From contig NZ_CP134696.1 in the NCBI RefSeq assembly GCF_031851795.1, forward strand, positions 5,332,001-5,396,000: a DNA stretch of 64,000 bases, written 5' to 3'. Shown here piece after piece: positions 50,380 through 59,162 of the stretch. Source of the stretch: Pontibacter sp. G13 (GTDB lineage Bacteria > Bacteroidota > Bacteroidia > J057). A program made the position numbers and the translations under genes. Every line of letters starts with the position of its first letter. The stretch's first letter is position 1. The notes beneath the pieces were generated by a model. That model did not search any database and was not told the origin of the DNA. It saw only the letters and a program-made list of their open reading frames with translations.

Positions 50380-51255
50380 TCAGCCACCTGGGAAGGGAAT
50401 GTAGGTGTCGTCGTCTTCCACGTTGGGAAATTTGCGGTCGATCCAGTCTTGCTTGGCTTGTTGAAGACGCTCCTTGCTGTGGGACACAAAATTCCAGAGT
50501 AGTCTACGTTCCTCGGGAAGCGGCTCCCCACCGAAAAGCAGCAATTGCGTATCCGCTGCGAGGACGATTTCGCATTCCTCATTGGTTTTGCTGATGAGCA
50601 TCTGACCTGCCTGTACCGTCTCGCCATCGTCTGTGATAGCCCCCTTGACAATGACAAATGCGACCTCTCCATGAATCTGATCCTTCAGGTTGAGGGTTGT
50701 AGCTTCCTGCGCGTAGATATCCACTATGAAGAGTGGTGAATATCCCTGCAGGGGAGCGGATCTCCCAAAGGCATTCCCCGCAACGAGTTTAATTGACAAC
50801 GAGCCCTCCGTCCATGCGGGAATATCCGATGCCGGTATGTAATCAAATCGTGGTTCCATTTCCTCCAATTCTCGTGGCAATGCCACCCAGATCTGATACC
50901 CATGCATGGCAAACGTCTGACCGTCTCTTCGGAATGCAGGGGTTCGCTCGGTATGGGACACGCCTTTGCCAGCTGTCATAAACCCTACATCGCCGGGATG
51001 GATAATCTGCTGGCTGCCGGTACTGTCTCGGTGTTCGATCTCGCCTTCGAAGAGGTAGGTCAGGGTGCTCAGGCCAATGTGCGGGTGCTGATCGACGTCT
51101 ACATATTGGCCGTTGCCGAGCTGTGCGGGGCCCATGTGATCGATGAAGGTGAAGGGTCCTACTTGACGCTTTTTGCGGAATGGCAGCAGGCGACCGACCA
51201 TGAATTGGCCCAAATCTGCTTGGCGTTCGTCTACGAGTAGCTTATTGTTTGCCAT
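50380..51255 (-). CDS. pirin family protein
   Basis: 291 residues from the ATG at 51255 (open to 51306). Two cupin domains; the N-terminal one contains the pirin patterns PFTFIDHMGP, DVDQHPHIGLSTLTYLFEGEIEHRDS and GKGVSHTER, with His residues and Glu for one metal ion. Pirins bind iron or other metals; some act as quercetin dioxygenases, others as redox-linked regulators. Alone in its transcript. Confidence 0.94.
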   Translation of the reverse strand: MANNKLLVDERQADLGQFMVGRLLPFRKKRQVGPFTFIDHMGPAQLGNGQYVDVDQHPHIGLSTLTYLFEGEIEHRDSTGSQQIIHPGDVGFMTAGKGVSHTERTPAFRRDGQTFAMHGYQIWVALPRELEEMEPRFDYIPASDIPAWTEGSLSIKLVAGNAFGRSAPLQGYSPLFIVDIYAQEATTLNLKDQIHGEVAFVIVKGAITDDGETVQAGQMLISKTNEECEIVLAADTQLLLFGGEPLPEERRLLWNFVSHSKERLQQAKQDWIDRKFPNVEDDDTYIPFPGG

Positions 51256-51487
51256 GGGGAATGGTGAACGGGTTGGAGTGAATCTGTGAAGCTGGTTGGC
51301 TACCAAAAGTTAAACAGCCTCATGAATAAATTTAGGGGATTTACGGAAAGACCGGGAAATGGACGATGAAGGATCTGTTAAATATGCTGGATGGGCCAAT
51401 GAAGCTGCTGATTGCCCCAATGCAGGAGACCCTGTATGGAACAATGGCCCATTCCCTTCAGCCGACGAATCCTTGTATTCTACAAAC

Positions 51488-51520
51488 ACAAAGCCCGAGG
51501 ATATGGTCCCCAGGCTTTGT
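51488..51520 (-). terminator. terminator of the baeRF gene
   Basis: ACAAAGCC (51488-51495) pairs with GGCTTTGT (51513-51520), 24 bp past the stop on the minus strand, followed by TGTTTGTAG. Confidence 0.55.
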
Positions 51521-51543
51521 ATGGTTGGTGTAGGCGGATTCTG

Positions 51544-52668
51544 CTAGGCAGCTCCTCCTGCACGAGGTTGTTCGCCGGAAGGATGACCTCCGCGGTTTCC
51601 GTAGTAGAGGAATGCTCCAATACCGCCCAATTCATCTAGCCGCTCCTTGGCTGCTCCGAACACGACATTGATGCCGACGCCCTGGAGAGCTGCTTCGTAG
51701 ATGAGTTCGCTTTTGGCAGATTCTTCAAAGGGATAGGAAACCACAAGCGTCTTGATCCGCTGAGTGGTGAGTGCCTCCTTGACATCATTGAGCTCGATTA
51801 CGGCTGCTCCTCTCCGATTGTGCAAAGCGACCAAATCTTCGATCACCATGAGATCGTGTTCCTCTTCGAAGGTCTCGGCAGTTGCGGCTACCTGCTCGAT
51901 GATATCGGTATCGCTAGCCTTGAGATCTACTTTTTCGATGGAAACCAATACGTCCTTCACAGAAGGGTGGAGGCGTTTTTTGACCGCGTGGGCGATCTTT
52001 TGATTTCCCCCGAGAATGAGCCGCTCGAAATCCGGATCATCCATGAAATACTGATTGATCTTGCCGGAAATATCCCTGGCATAGCTTTCCTCAAACTCCA
52101 GCTCTCGGCGATCCACCGCACGGGTTTGCCCCACCCCAAATCGGTTGCTCACTTCTTGGTTGGTTTCGATGAGTCGCTCCTGGGTGACACGCCCGAGGTA
52201 CAGTTCGATCGCCCGAATTTCCGATTCAGAGAGTGCGAGGAGCAAATACTTTTTGTATTTGTCCATGGCATACAGCAGGTGCTCGATGCGCGGCATCCCA
52301 AAGTACACGGCCGTTTCCACCGGAACCTGTAGATCCAGTGCGGTGATATCGTCCAGATCGGACAGGATCATGACAGATCTTCCTGTACGGTTTTCGAGGT
52401 AAGTATCTATGAATAAGGCCAATTGCTGCTCAAACTGGGTTTTTTTCTGTTGGATGTTGTATCGCTTCATCACCTCCGGATCAAGCGAGGCATAGAGCGA
52501 TTTGAATTGATTGGCGAGCTCGATGCTCCAAGCTGGCGTTTCCCGTCGATTTTCCTCCTTGGTCGGATCAATATCCAAATATATGGTGAGTATGGGCTGA
52601 TTCTGATAATCGTGCTCCCGGGCGAATTGCTGGAAATTCGCGAGCAATTCATTGAGTCTGGCTTTCAT
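51544..52668 (-). CDS. archaeo-eukaryotic release factor-like protein (baeRF/VLRF-type)
   Basis: 374 residues. Domain plan: N-terminal domain with ILTIYLDIDP, a central domain with LLLALSESEIRAIELYLGRV and the RNase-H-like/eRF1 middle portion containing ERLILGGNQKIAH, and a C-terminal L7Ae-like domain (IKTLVVSYPFEESAKSELIYEA, GGIGAFLYY). These match bacterial homologues of aRF1/eRF1. A GGQ peptide-release motif is not visible in the central domain. Such proteins are thought to act on stalled ribosomes, but this subfamily is not characterised. Monocistronic. Confidence 0.78.
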   Translation of the reverse strand: MKARLNELLANFQQFAREHDYQNQPILTIYLDIDPTKEENRRETPAWSIELANQFKSLYASLDPEVMKRYNIQQKKTQFEQQLALFIDTYLENRTGRSVMILSDLDDITALDLQVPVETAVYFGMPRIEHLLYAMDKYKKYLLLALSESEIRAIELYLGRVTQERLIETNQEVSNRFGVGQTRAVDRRELEFEESYARDISGKINQYFMDDPDFERLILGGNQKIAHAVKKRLHPSVKDVLVSIEKVDLKASDTDIIEQVAATAETFEEEHDLMVIEDLVALHNRRGAAVIELNDVKEALTTQRIKTLVVSYPFEESAKSELIYEAALQGVGINVVFGAAKERLDELGGIGAFLYYGNRGGHPSGEQPRAGGAA

Positions 52669-52807
52669 ACATGTAGGTTAAGAATGGAATCGCCATATAC
52701 ATGGCATCCATCCTCAACCCATTTGTAGAGCAAAAGTTGGTAAGGGGTGTTGGGAACTAAATATGTGTGGGAAAATGCGTGTGTTGCTAGCCACGGGGCA
52801 CTCCTCA

Positions 52808-53470
52808 CTAGATGCTTAAAAGCTCGCCCTGTTCCACGAGGCTTTCGCCAAGTTCTGGATCATCCGATATATTGAAGTAATGAAAAGGAACATGGTTATA
52901 AAAATACTTGCGGATCGATTTTTCTAGTCTCTCTATTTCCTCGGAATCCAATTCACGAGAAAAGCCAATCATGTACATGGGGAATTCGTCGTCTCTTACG
53001 TTGATGAATTGTCCGACATATACAGAAAGCAAGCTATACTCCTTGGCATAACAGTGATTCAGGGCTTTGAGGATATCTTTTTTGATATGCTTAGAAACAT
53101 GAATGAATAACTTGTGGATGACTTTTATGTGTACTTCACTGTTCTTGAGGGATTCCTCGGAGAGATTGATCAACACGTCTTTTGTAACATCCAATCCCCC
53201 CTCCCAGTTCGTTTTGAGCGATTGATAGGTGTACAAGAATCCAAATGGGATTCTCCACCAGCCCAGTATTCCACTGATAAACGAATACTTTCGGGCAATT
53301 GCTTGGGTGGGTTCATCTGCACCGAAAAAGTATGCAGGAGACAATTTTTTGAATGAGGTCAGAACGATGGAGATTACATAGGGAAAGACGACAAACCTTC
53401 CCCCTTTCTGGATTTCTTCCTCGAGTTCGGAAAGACTCAACCCGTCAACATTTCTCAATTTGTATATCAT
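52808..53470 (-). CDS. conserved hypothetical protein, Bacteroidota-type
   Basis: 220 residues. An N-terminal amphipathic part (GGRFVVFPYVISIVLTSFKKLSPAYFF) is followed by ISGILGWWRIPFGFLYTYQSL and NWEGGLDVTKDVL, a combination I associate with an abundant unnamed family in this phylum. The C-terminal half is helical with no membrane segment. Function unknown. Confidence 0.7.
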   Translation of the reverse strand: MIYKLRNVDGLSLSELEEEIQKGGRFVVFPYVISIVLTSFKKLSPAYFFGADEPTQAIARKYSFISGILGWWRIPFGFLYTYQSLKTNWEGGLDVTKDVLINLSEESLKNSEVHIKVIHKLFIHVSKHIKKDILKALNHCYAKEYSLLSVYVGQFINVRDDEFPMYMIGFSRELDSEEIERLEKSIRKYFYNHVPFHYFNISDDPELGESLVEQGELLSI

Positions 53471-53561
53471 GGTGAATAGGTGTTTTCATGGTGAATGATA
53501 TTTGGCAAATTTAGGAAAAATGCAGGAGCGGACTGACTCAAAACATCCATTCCTGGGCTTT

Positions 53562-53873
53562 TTATATGATTAGGGATTGAACATCAACACCTGCCAATAG
53601 GAGCGGCTCACACATCACGTCTACGATGTATTCAGACTCCTCAGTGTCAAAATCGAAATTGTCCCAATCATCAAAGAACTTCTGAACCTCCTCCAAGAGG
53701 TTACTCGGCTGCTCATTTATTTTGGACAAAATCAAGTCAATCAGTTTGTCAACCTCCTCATTCATTCTTGAAATCACCTCAGGAGAAGAAGGGTTGAGTC
53801 CTCGATTTGACCATTCTGCCAATGGGAATTTGTCTGTTGATCGAAGGGCTGTAAGCTTTTCTTGTATGTCCAT
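53562..53873 (-). CDS. DUF4844-like small protein
   Basis: 103 residues from the ATG at 53873 (frame open to 53906). Mostly helical and acidic, with FPLAEWSNRGLNPSSPEVIS and a C-terminal EYIVDVMCEPLLLAGVD. It resembles DUF4844 proteins, whose role is unknown. It starts 60 bp after a serine hydrolase gene. Confidence 0.65.
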   Translation of the reverse strand: MDIQEKLTALRSTDKFPLAEWSNRGLNPSSPEVISRMNEEVDKLIDLILSKINEQPSNLLEEVQKFFDDWDNFDFDTEESEYIVDVMCEPLLLAGVDVQSLII

Positions 53874-53930
53874 GAATTCTATGATTTGATGAAAATTGCG
53901 ATGCACATGTATGATGGATTCCAGTATCTA

Positions 53931-54962
53931 TCACTGTTGCTTCTTCAGAATATTGGCCAATCTGCGATTGATGATTTCGGATAAGTTCCAATTGTAGAGC
54001 TTCGGATCTGTGGTATTGTAGAATGCGATGATGACGGCATCCAGATCTTGGTGATAATTGGCAAAGCTCTGGTAACCGGGAACCCAGCCGCCGTGGTCAA
54101 ATTCATAGATGGAAGCGTAGATCTCTCGTTCCCCCGGTTCAAACAAGGTGCCGTTGTTCAAAGCCCTCAAGAAGATTCCGACATCCTCCGCAGTGGCCAT
54201 CATGCCATGTTCGTCGGCCTTTAGATCATGCGGATACCCCTCATGGTAGCCGCTCATGACCAGCTCCAGATCTACCTCGCTGAGTGAGCTAAAGGTGTGG
54301 GTGAGATTGAGAGGTGCCAATATCTCTTCCTGAATGAATTGAAAATTGCCATAGCCCAATTCCTCATCCATGATCCGGTTGATCAACAAATAATTGGTGT
54401 TGCAGTACGCGTAATCGGTGCCGGGTTCGAAGTGGGCTGGCTGGTCGAGAATCAACGCTAGGGCTTCTTCATAGGACTGTGTCGGTGCTGCCCAGAAGTT
54501 GGGGGCATCCGTAAAGTTCGGAATACCGCTCCTGTGCTGAATCATCATCCGAAGGGTGATTTCATCTGCGTATTCAATTCTCCCAGAGAGGTCTGGCAAA
54601 TAATCGGCAACGGTTTTGTCCAGAGAAAGTCGTCCATCATGGACCAATTTGGTGACAGCAACGGCGTCATAGAGTTTGCTGATGCTGGCAATCTTGAACA
54701 ATGCATCCGGCCTGGCAGGGATTTGAGATTCGCGATTATGCCAACCCGCAGCCAAATACTGGGGCGGCTTTCCGGCCTGATCCACATAGGCCACTACCCC
54801 CTCAAATCCATGATCGATGGCTTGATCCAACTGGCCTTGCAGGGTATCTGGGAGGGGAAGAATCCACGCCTTGACCAAAAGCCAAGGCACAAAAAATAGG
54901 GAAATCGCGGTCCCGAGCAACAAGACGATTCTGGTTACTTGCTGGGTTCGTTTTTTGTTCAT
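53931..54962 (-). CDS. serine hydrolase, beta-lactamase family
   Basis: 343 residues with an N-terminal membrane anchor or signal (LLLGTAISLFFVPWLLV). Catalytic S93-I-S-K96 lies in FKIASISKLY, and the second motif Y-C-N is in DYAYCNTNYLL. It resembles D-alanyl-D-alanine carboxypeptidase/esterase-like class C enzymes. It is distinct from the hydrolase at 47125, which has a Y-S-G variant of the second motif. Confidence 0.88.
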   Translation of the reverse strand: MNKKRTQQVTRIVLLLGTAISLFFVPWLLVKAWILPLPDTLQGQLDQAIDHGFEGVVAYVDQAGKPPQYLAAGWHNRESQIPARPDALFKIASISKLYDAVAVTKLVHDGRLSLDKTVADYLPDLSGRIEYADEITLRMMIQHRSGIPNFTDAPNFWAAPTQSYEEALALILDQPAHFEPGTDYAYCNTNYLLINRIMDEELGYGNFQFIQEEILAPLNLTHTFSSLSEVDLELVMSGYHEGYPHDLKADEHGMMATAEDVGIFLRALNNGTLFEPGEREIYASIYEFDHGGWVPGYQSFANYHQDLDAVIIAFYNTTDPKLYNWNLSEIINRRLANILKKQQ

Positions 54963-55388
54963 GGATCTAGGGGATGATTGCGGTGGTAGGATCGTCTATT
55001 GCTCCAATATTCTGGCAATATACGACGCAATCTTCAGGGTTTATTCGGCCGGGCGTAGGAAATAGACGGTGGGCAATTGTGGAGAGCGTGTTCGGCAGCG
55101 GCTATGGAAGGGGCTTTTGAGCAAAGCTTTGCCCATAGACTTTGCCCATAGAAATTGAAGCGGCTCGTGCCCAGCAAGAAAATCAGATGTCCGCTTTGGG
55201 GAGCAAGGCAAAACCCAACGGGTGGTATTGGGCTAGCGCTCGCCCCCCAGCGCGACCATCTGAAACATGTTGATTACCTTTCCTCCAAACGGTGAGTGTT
55301 TGGGAGAATCAGATATGACAGGAAGTGCTATTGCTTCAGCTATCGGAATCGTGGGTGGGTGATTGTGGTATGCTTGACAGCTTTTTAC
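54963..55388. other. 425-bp gap with short repeats
   Basis: It holds a perfect 13-bp tandem duplication, CTTTGCCCATAGA at 55127-55139 and 55140-55152. A CAGATG at 55183 and CATCTG at 55257 flank a GC-rich stretch containing GGGGAGC and GCTCGCCCCCC, which could fold. No gene seen. Confidence 0.5.
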
Positions 55389-56627
55389 TTATTCCTTGAT
55401 GACCTTTTTAAAGGCCCAACCCCCATCTACATGTTCGATTTTGATAAAGTACAATCCCGCTGAAAGATGATCGGTCGAGATCGTGTGATTGGATCTCTGG
55501 ATGCCATCTTCCTCCCATACTTTGTTGCCATCCACGGTATAAACTTCCACGCGCTTGAGCTGGACATTGGCTCTAAGCTGGATTTGATCATTGAATGGAT
55601 TGGGGAATATTTGAAGGTTCCTTGCGAATTCCTCATCAATGGCAGTGGTAGATTGAGGCTTGTACACTCTGATCCAATCAATATTTAAGGTGTGATCATC
55701 GGTATTGGACAATTCCGCATCTGTGGGAGTTACCGCATTATTGGATCGCCAATCTTGATCCTCAACAGTAAAGAGGATGTGCATATCCTTGTTCAATCCA
55801 GTCCGGGTATCCACGCTCGTATTGCCTGCATCCGCCAAATCTGCGTTGGTATAATGCACAGGGTCAATCCGTTCCATGCCCACGCGCTGAGTCACCAAAA
55901 CTCCATCTATGTAATAGTACAAGTGGGTAGGATCTTGCCAGTACACGCCATATCGATGGTAGTCATCCTTCCAATAGATATTTCCAGAACCATCGTTTCG
56001 TGTGATCCAAGTTGGGGAGGGTGCGGGATTGCCGGTGTTGCTTCCAAATTCACTCGGTTGCCAATCGGAAAAAGGATTTCTGATAAACACATGGTGGCTC
56101 ATGTGCATTCTTTGCGCAAACCAGCTTTGGTCTTGTTCATTTGGCGGGCAGTTATTGCATTGGGAAGAACCATAGGCTTCCATGAAATCGATCTCTTGGG
56201 TATCATCAGGGCTCAGCATCCAACCGCCATTTGCCAATACAGAGTTCATGATTTTCGCTCTGATTTCCACATAGACCGGATAGCCGATTACCCCTTCAGA
56301 GTGGACTGCCCCTGCATTCACCCGATTCGACAAATACCGAGTGGCAATGAGTTTTAGTTCGCCCCCTTCAACCATGGAATGGTTTCTCTCCCAAGTTGTC
56401 AACCCCGGTCCTTGCCAAGCATTGTGGTAGAAATCGTCCCATTTGGCTCGAAAGGTGGTGCCTTTATTTTCAGCAGGAGCAGAATAATTGAAGTCGTCTG
56501 AGAAGTTGTCTTCCAACACCCATTCATTTCCAGTGCCGGGATCTGCTGGTACCGGAATTCCTACCCAATCTTGCGCAAATGAAGAGAATGAGTAGAAGGT
56601 GATGAATAGTAATATAGTCTTTTTCAT
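55389..56627 (-). CDS. GH16 agarase/porphyranase-like enzyme with type IX sorting domain
   Basis: 412 residues with a signal peptide (KKTILLFITFYSFSSFAQ). The GH16 domain spans about residues 20-325; its active site reads Q-E-I-D-F-M-E in TQEIDFMEAYG, the pattern of beta-agarases and porphyranases, preceded by GGWMLSP. The C-terminus is a Por tail (LQIFPNPFNDQIQLRA, AGLYFIKIEH, basic end FKKVIKE). It should be exported by the type IX system and degrade red-algal galactan. It differs clearly from the GH16 enzyme at 45825. Confidence 0.9.
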   Translation of the reverse strand: MKKTILLFITFYSFSSFAQDWVGIPVPADPGTGNEWVLEDNFSDDFNYSAPAENKGTTFRAKWDDFYHNAWQGPGLTTWERNHSMVEGGELKLIATRYLSNRVNAGAVHSEGVIGYPVYVEIRAKIMNSVLANGGWMLSPDDTQEIDFMEAYGSSQCNNCPPNEQDQSWFAQRMHMSHHVFIRNPFSDWQPSEFGSNTGNPAPSPTWITRNDGSGNIYWKDDYHRYGVYWQDPTHLYYYIDGVLVTQRVGMERIDPVHYTNADLADAGNTSVDTRTGLNKDMHILFTVEDQDWRSNNAVTPTDAELSNTDDHTLNIDWIRVYKPQSTTAIDEEFARNLQIFPNPFNDQIQLRANVQLKRVEVYTVDGNKVWEEDGIQRSNHTISTDHLSAGLYFIKIEHVDGGWAFKKVIKE

Positions 56628-56784
56628 GTCTATAGATTTTAGTTCTAGATGAAGCTACTGGCTCTATAAGATTCATGAAAGCAACCTAATTGAGTGTCAA
56701 GTTTTAGATCAGTTATATCGAGAATTGGCAGGATGGAGCGTATAATATTCCCCGAAAATCAGAGGCATTGGATGAAATGGAGGG

Positions 56785-56892
56785 TAAGGGGTGAGGCGCT
56801 TTACTGAACATTTCCTTCCCCGCGGCTGACACAGTTAGTCTAACACCCTCGCCCAATGTTCAAGGAGCGGTTGACACACTTTTCTGAACATT
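56785..56892. repeat. short repeat family R38, copies 1 (partial) and 2
   Basis: A 38-bp unit at 56855-56892 is bounded by the inverted ends AATGTTCA and TGAACATT and contains GCGGTTGACACACTTTTC. A partial copy ending TGAACATT lies at about 56785-56812. Between them a GTTAGTCTAAC palindrome occurs. The full copy ends 4 bp from the stop of the next minus-strand gene. Further copies are at 58870 and 60467. Confidence 0.8.
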
Positions 56893-56896
56893 ACCT

Positions 56897-57391
56897 TTAA
56901 TTAACCCTTGGAAGCTCTATTTGATTAACTATTTTCGAATGAAACGTTTCCATCAAAAGATGGTTTGAGACCTCCTTTTGGTCTTCTGTATTTACTACCG
57001 ATAAATTAAAGCACGAATCAATTATTGTCTCATAACTCAAAACAGCGCTTAAGTCATTCCAAGAACTAAATATTCTACATGAATGAATATATTGAATATT
57101 GTCAACTGGATATTTGAAATAGATGTAATAAATATCATTCCCATGTAGTGTATCAACATATTCGCCTGTTCTAATATCAGATTCCGACAGGTTGAAATTA
57201 GATGTCAACTTAATTTCCTTTAAAGCTTCATACAATTCTGTGGACGACGTATCAAATTCAATCCTTTCATAGCAAGAAAGAGTATACGAGTCTAGCCACC
57301 CAAAGAAGGAAACTAAAAGCAAGGTAAAAACACCCAGTATAAATACAACTGGTAAAGCGAGCCCTACATTCTTCTTCGTTATTTTTAACAT
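56897..57391 (-). CDS. hypothetical protein with one membrane helix
   Basis: 164 residues from the ATG at 57391; the frame is open to a TTG at 57481. A helix at about residues 9-32 (VGLALPVVFILGVFTLLLVSFFG) anchors a soluble domain of about 130 residues with three Cys. No family recognised. Base composition is visibly more AT-rich than the genes before 56.6 kb. It is followed within 4 bp by an R38 repeat, as with other genes in this stretch. Confidence 0.6.
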   Translation of the reverse strand: MLKITKKNVGLALPVVFILGVFTLLLVSFFGWLDSYTLSCYERIEFDTSSTELYEALKEIKLTSNFNLSESDIRTGEYVDTLHGNDIYYIYFKYPVDNIQYIHSCRIFSSWNDLSAVLSYETIIDSCFNLSVVNTEDQKEVSNHLLMETFHSKIVNQIELPRVN

Positions 57392-57481
57392 TGACCCAAT
57401 TTGTGTTAACGATTCAGCTAAGCACAGTCGGCTCAACCTTTCAAATATCTCAAAAGTATTTGATCCAGATGCCCTTTTCAA

Positions 57482-57525
57482 GTAACTAAGTCAGCCGATT
57501 GGGCTTAGCGCCTGTTACCAGCTTT
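57482..57525 (-). other. intergenic imperfect palindrome
   Basis: Between two minus-strand genes, GTAAC at the left and GTTAC at the right close an imperfect stem that also pairs GACTTA-type and TAAGCC/GGCT segments. The outer GTAAC/GTTAC ends and imperfect core recall integron attC sites in form only; no core-site match was demonstrated. Confidence 0.35.
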
Positions 57526-58248
57526 TTACTTTCCGCTTCGGTTAAAGAGCCTTGCAAGAAATCCTTGTTTGATCTTCTTTTCAACGACCCAAATGGGTTG
57601 ATCAGTTGGTCGTATAATCTTAGAGTTGGTACCAAACTTTCCCCAAGCAAAACCTTTCTTAATTGGTTCGCTCGTTAGGTCAGCGATTAAAAATGACTCT
57701 GGAAGTTCAATAGTCGATTCAAAATCATAATCACGTTCATTTCGTTCCATGATGCCGACCTTTTCGTTCCAGATGTCAAACACAATTTTTTCGTGAATTG
57801 TATCAAGATTTGATGCTCCGCCCATACGTCCAAATTCATCCACGTGTTCAATGAATTGAGTTAAATCGTTAGAGTGTTTAACAATAACCGCAGGGTCATG
57901 GCATACATAAAATACCTCATTCCAGTTGCCTTTAGAATCAATATCAAGAATCCAATAGTTACCAAAGCCATCTCCTGCAAGTTGAATCGAGTTCGGGAAA
58001 ACTTCTTCAAATCCGAAATGACCAAATGAGTCGAATCTAACTTCCTCTAAACCATAAAATTCAAAGCCACGAGAGAACTTAAGAAGTTCCTCAATTTCAG
58101 TTGGTAAGTGTTGGTTCGGCAAAGTCTTTTTAAGTTGTTCTATCTCAGGTTGACCCATGCCTTCAAGCAGTTCTACCGTGTATGCGTCACCATCCTCAGA
58201 TTCGTATTGATTGTCAAGGATGGATTTCAGTTTCTTAGTTGGTGTCAT
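57526..58248 (-). CDS. SMI1/KNR4 (SUKH) family protein
   Basis: 240 residues. IEELLKFSRGFEFYGLEEVRF and LAGDGFGNYWILDIDS followed by VFYVCHDPAVIVKHS match the SUKH/SMI1-KNR4 fold. In bacteria this fold is often an immunity protein against polymorphic toxins. Here no toxin gene is adjacent. Its start overlaps the stop of the previous gene by 4 bp (ATGA), so the two are translationally coupled. Confidence 0.85.
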   Translation of the reverse strand: MTPTKKLKSILDNQYESEDGDAYTVELLEGMGQPEIEQLKKTLPNQHLPTEIEELLKFSRGFEFYGLEEVRFDSFGHFGFEEVFPNSIQLAGDGFGNYWILDIDSKGNWNEVFYVCHDPAVIVKHSNDLTQFIEHVDEFGRMGGASNLDTIHEKIVFDIWNEKVGIMERNERDYDFESTIELPESFLIADLTSEPIKKGFAWGKFGTNSKIIRPTDQPIWVVEKKIKQGFLARLFNRSGK

Positions 58249-58562
58249 TTGTTATGAAAATATTCCCAAGCAAAAGCTTCAATCTCACCACCAGTCAGTT
58301 CATTACCTTGCTCATCTGTTAACTTATACATTTCTTGTTTTTCGCCAATTGAAGCTACTCCATCTAACCCCAGTAATAAAGTGTAAAAACCATCGGTTAG
58401 AACTCCATCAATTGCTTCGATTAAGATCTCCTTTTGTTTTGCAGTGAGATCTAAAGATTCTATGAGTTTGTTTACATGAGTTTGTCCATTAGAGGCAGAA
58501 TAAGTCCGAACCAAATCTTCCTTTTCTTTGAATACATTTTTAACAAATTCTTCTGGATTCAT
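58245..58562 (-). CDS. hypothetical protein coupled to the SMI1/KNR4 gene
   Basis: 105 residues, mostly helical (NKLIESLDLTAKQKEILIEAIDGVLTDGFYTLLLGLDGVASIG). No membrane segment or signal. The 4-bp overlap with the SUKH gene suggests joint function, for example a pair of immunity-type proteins. Family not recognised. A long repeat unit begins 28 bp upstream of the start. Confidence 0.7.
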   Translation of the reverse strand: MNPEEFVKNVFKEKEDLVRTYSASNGQTHVNKLIESLDLTAKQKEILIEAIDGVLTDGFYTLLLGLDGVASIGEKQEMYKLTDEQGNELTGGEIEAFAWEYFHNK

Positions 58563-58589
58563 GTTATGCGGGATTGCTGGTAACTAGGT

Positions 58590-58830
58590 ACTAAACCCAA
58601 TATACCACTTTACCCCACAAAATAATCCCAAAATCAGATATATATAGATTTCTTAGAATGAAGGATATTGTGTGCATTGGGGTATCTGTTTGATTGTTAG
58701 GAATTTCGTTCCGCGAATCCCTACCGATCCATCTCTAAATGTATCCACAAATGCCCCGCCTTCATGTCGCTAAACGCTTACTTACGTAAATAAACGTTTA
58801 ACGACGTTTCGGCTTTTGAAGGACCTGTTT
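58590..58830. repeat. long repeat unit U, copy 1, with terminal palindrome
   Basis: It opens with ACTAAACCCAATATACCACT (58590-58609) and closes with a 40-bp palindrome at 58766-58805 whose core is CTTACGTAAATAAACGTTTA. Both ends recur at 61842 with about the same spacing. It lies directly upstream of a minus-strand gene start. Confidence 0.78.
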
Positions 58831-58869
58831 CAGTTGAAGGGTTGGGAGGGAGGGTAGGGCTTTGAGGTC

Positions 58870-58907
58870 AACGTTCAAGGCGCGGTTGACACACTTTTCT
58901 GAACATT
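58870..58907. repeat. short repeat family R38, copy 3
   Basis: 38 bp from AACGTTCA to TGAACATT with the shared core GCGGTTGACACACTTTTC, differing from copy 2 at only two positions. It is 20 bp past the stop of a gene remnant. Confidence 0.85.
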
Positions 58908-58927
58908 CCCGATTTATTTCCAATTAA

Positions 58928-59050
58928 TTACGATTTCTCTTTTTTTAGTCTAATCATCAATGGGTCAATTGTTTTCCATGAACTCATTCTACTCGGATAT
59001 TCTTGTCCCGTTTTAAGGTCGTACTGAAGTACTCCCCATCCTTCAGACCA
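58928..59050 (-). pseudogene. 3' remnant of an unknown gene
   Basis: A minus-strand frame ending at the stop at 58928 encodes about 38 residues (including GVLQYDLKTGQEYPSRM and a basic KKEKS end) but is interrupted upstream by a stop near 59047. The composition is protein-like, and the R38 repeat follows just as after intact neighbours, so I read it as the tail of a decayed gene. The parent family is not identifiable. Confidence 0.45.
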
Positions 59051-59106
59051 TCATTTCTCCTACTAAATGGCGGCCTTTGCCGTTGTATAACAAGCAAAAG
59101 CAACAA

Positions 59107-59141
59107 CCCCCGGAATACGAATGCAATTCGTTTTCCGGGGG
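59107..59141 (-). terminator. terminator of the betaine-binding-protein gene
   Basis: CCCCCGGAATACGAAT (59107-59122) pairs with ATTCGTTTTCCGGGGG (59126-59141) with one mismatch, and on the minus strand it is followed by TTGTTGCTTTT. It lies 22 bp past the stop. Confidence 0.85.
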
Positions 59142-59162
59142 GAATGGATAGCTTGGGGATTT

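Noticed and set aside
57482-57525. true integron attC site
   Set aside because: Only the outer GTAAC/GTTAC symmetry fits; no integrase is present and the core sites were not matched, so it is reported only as an imperfect palindrome.
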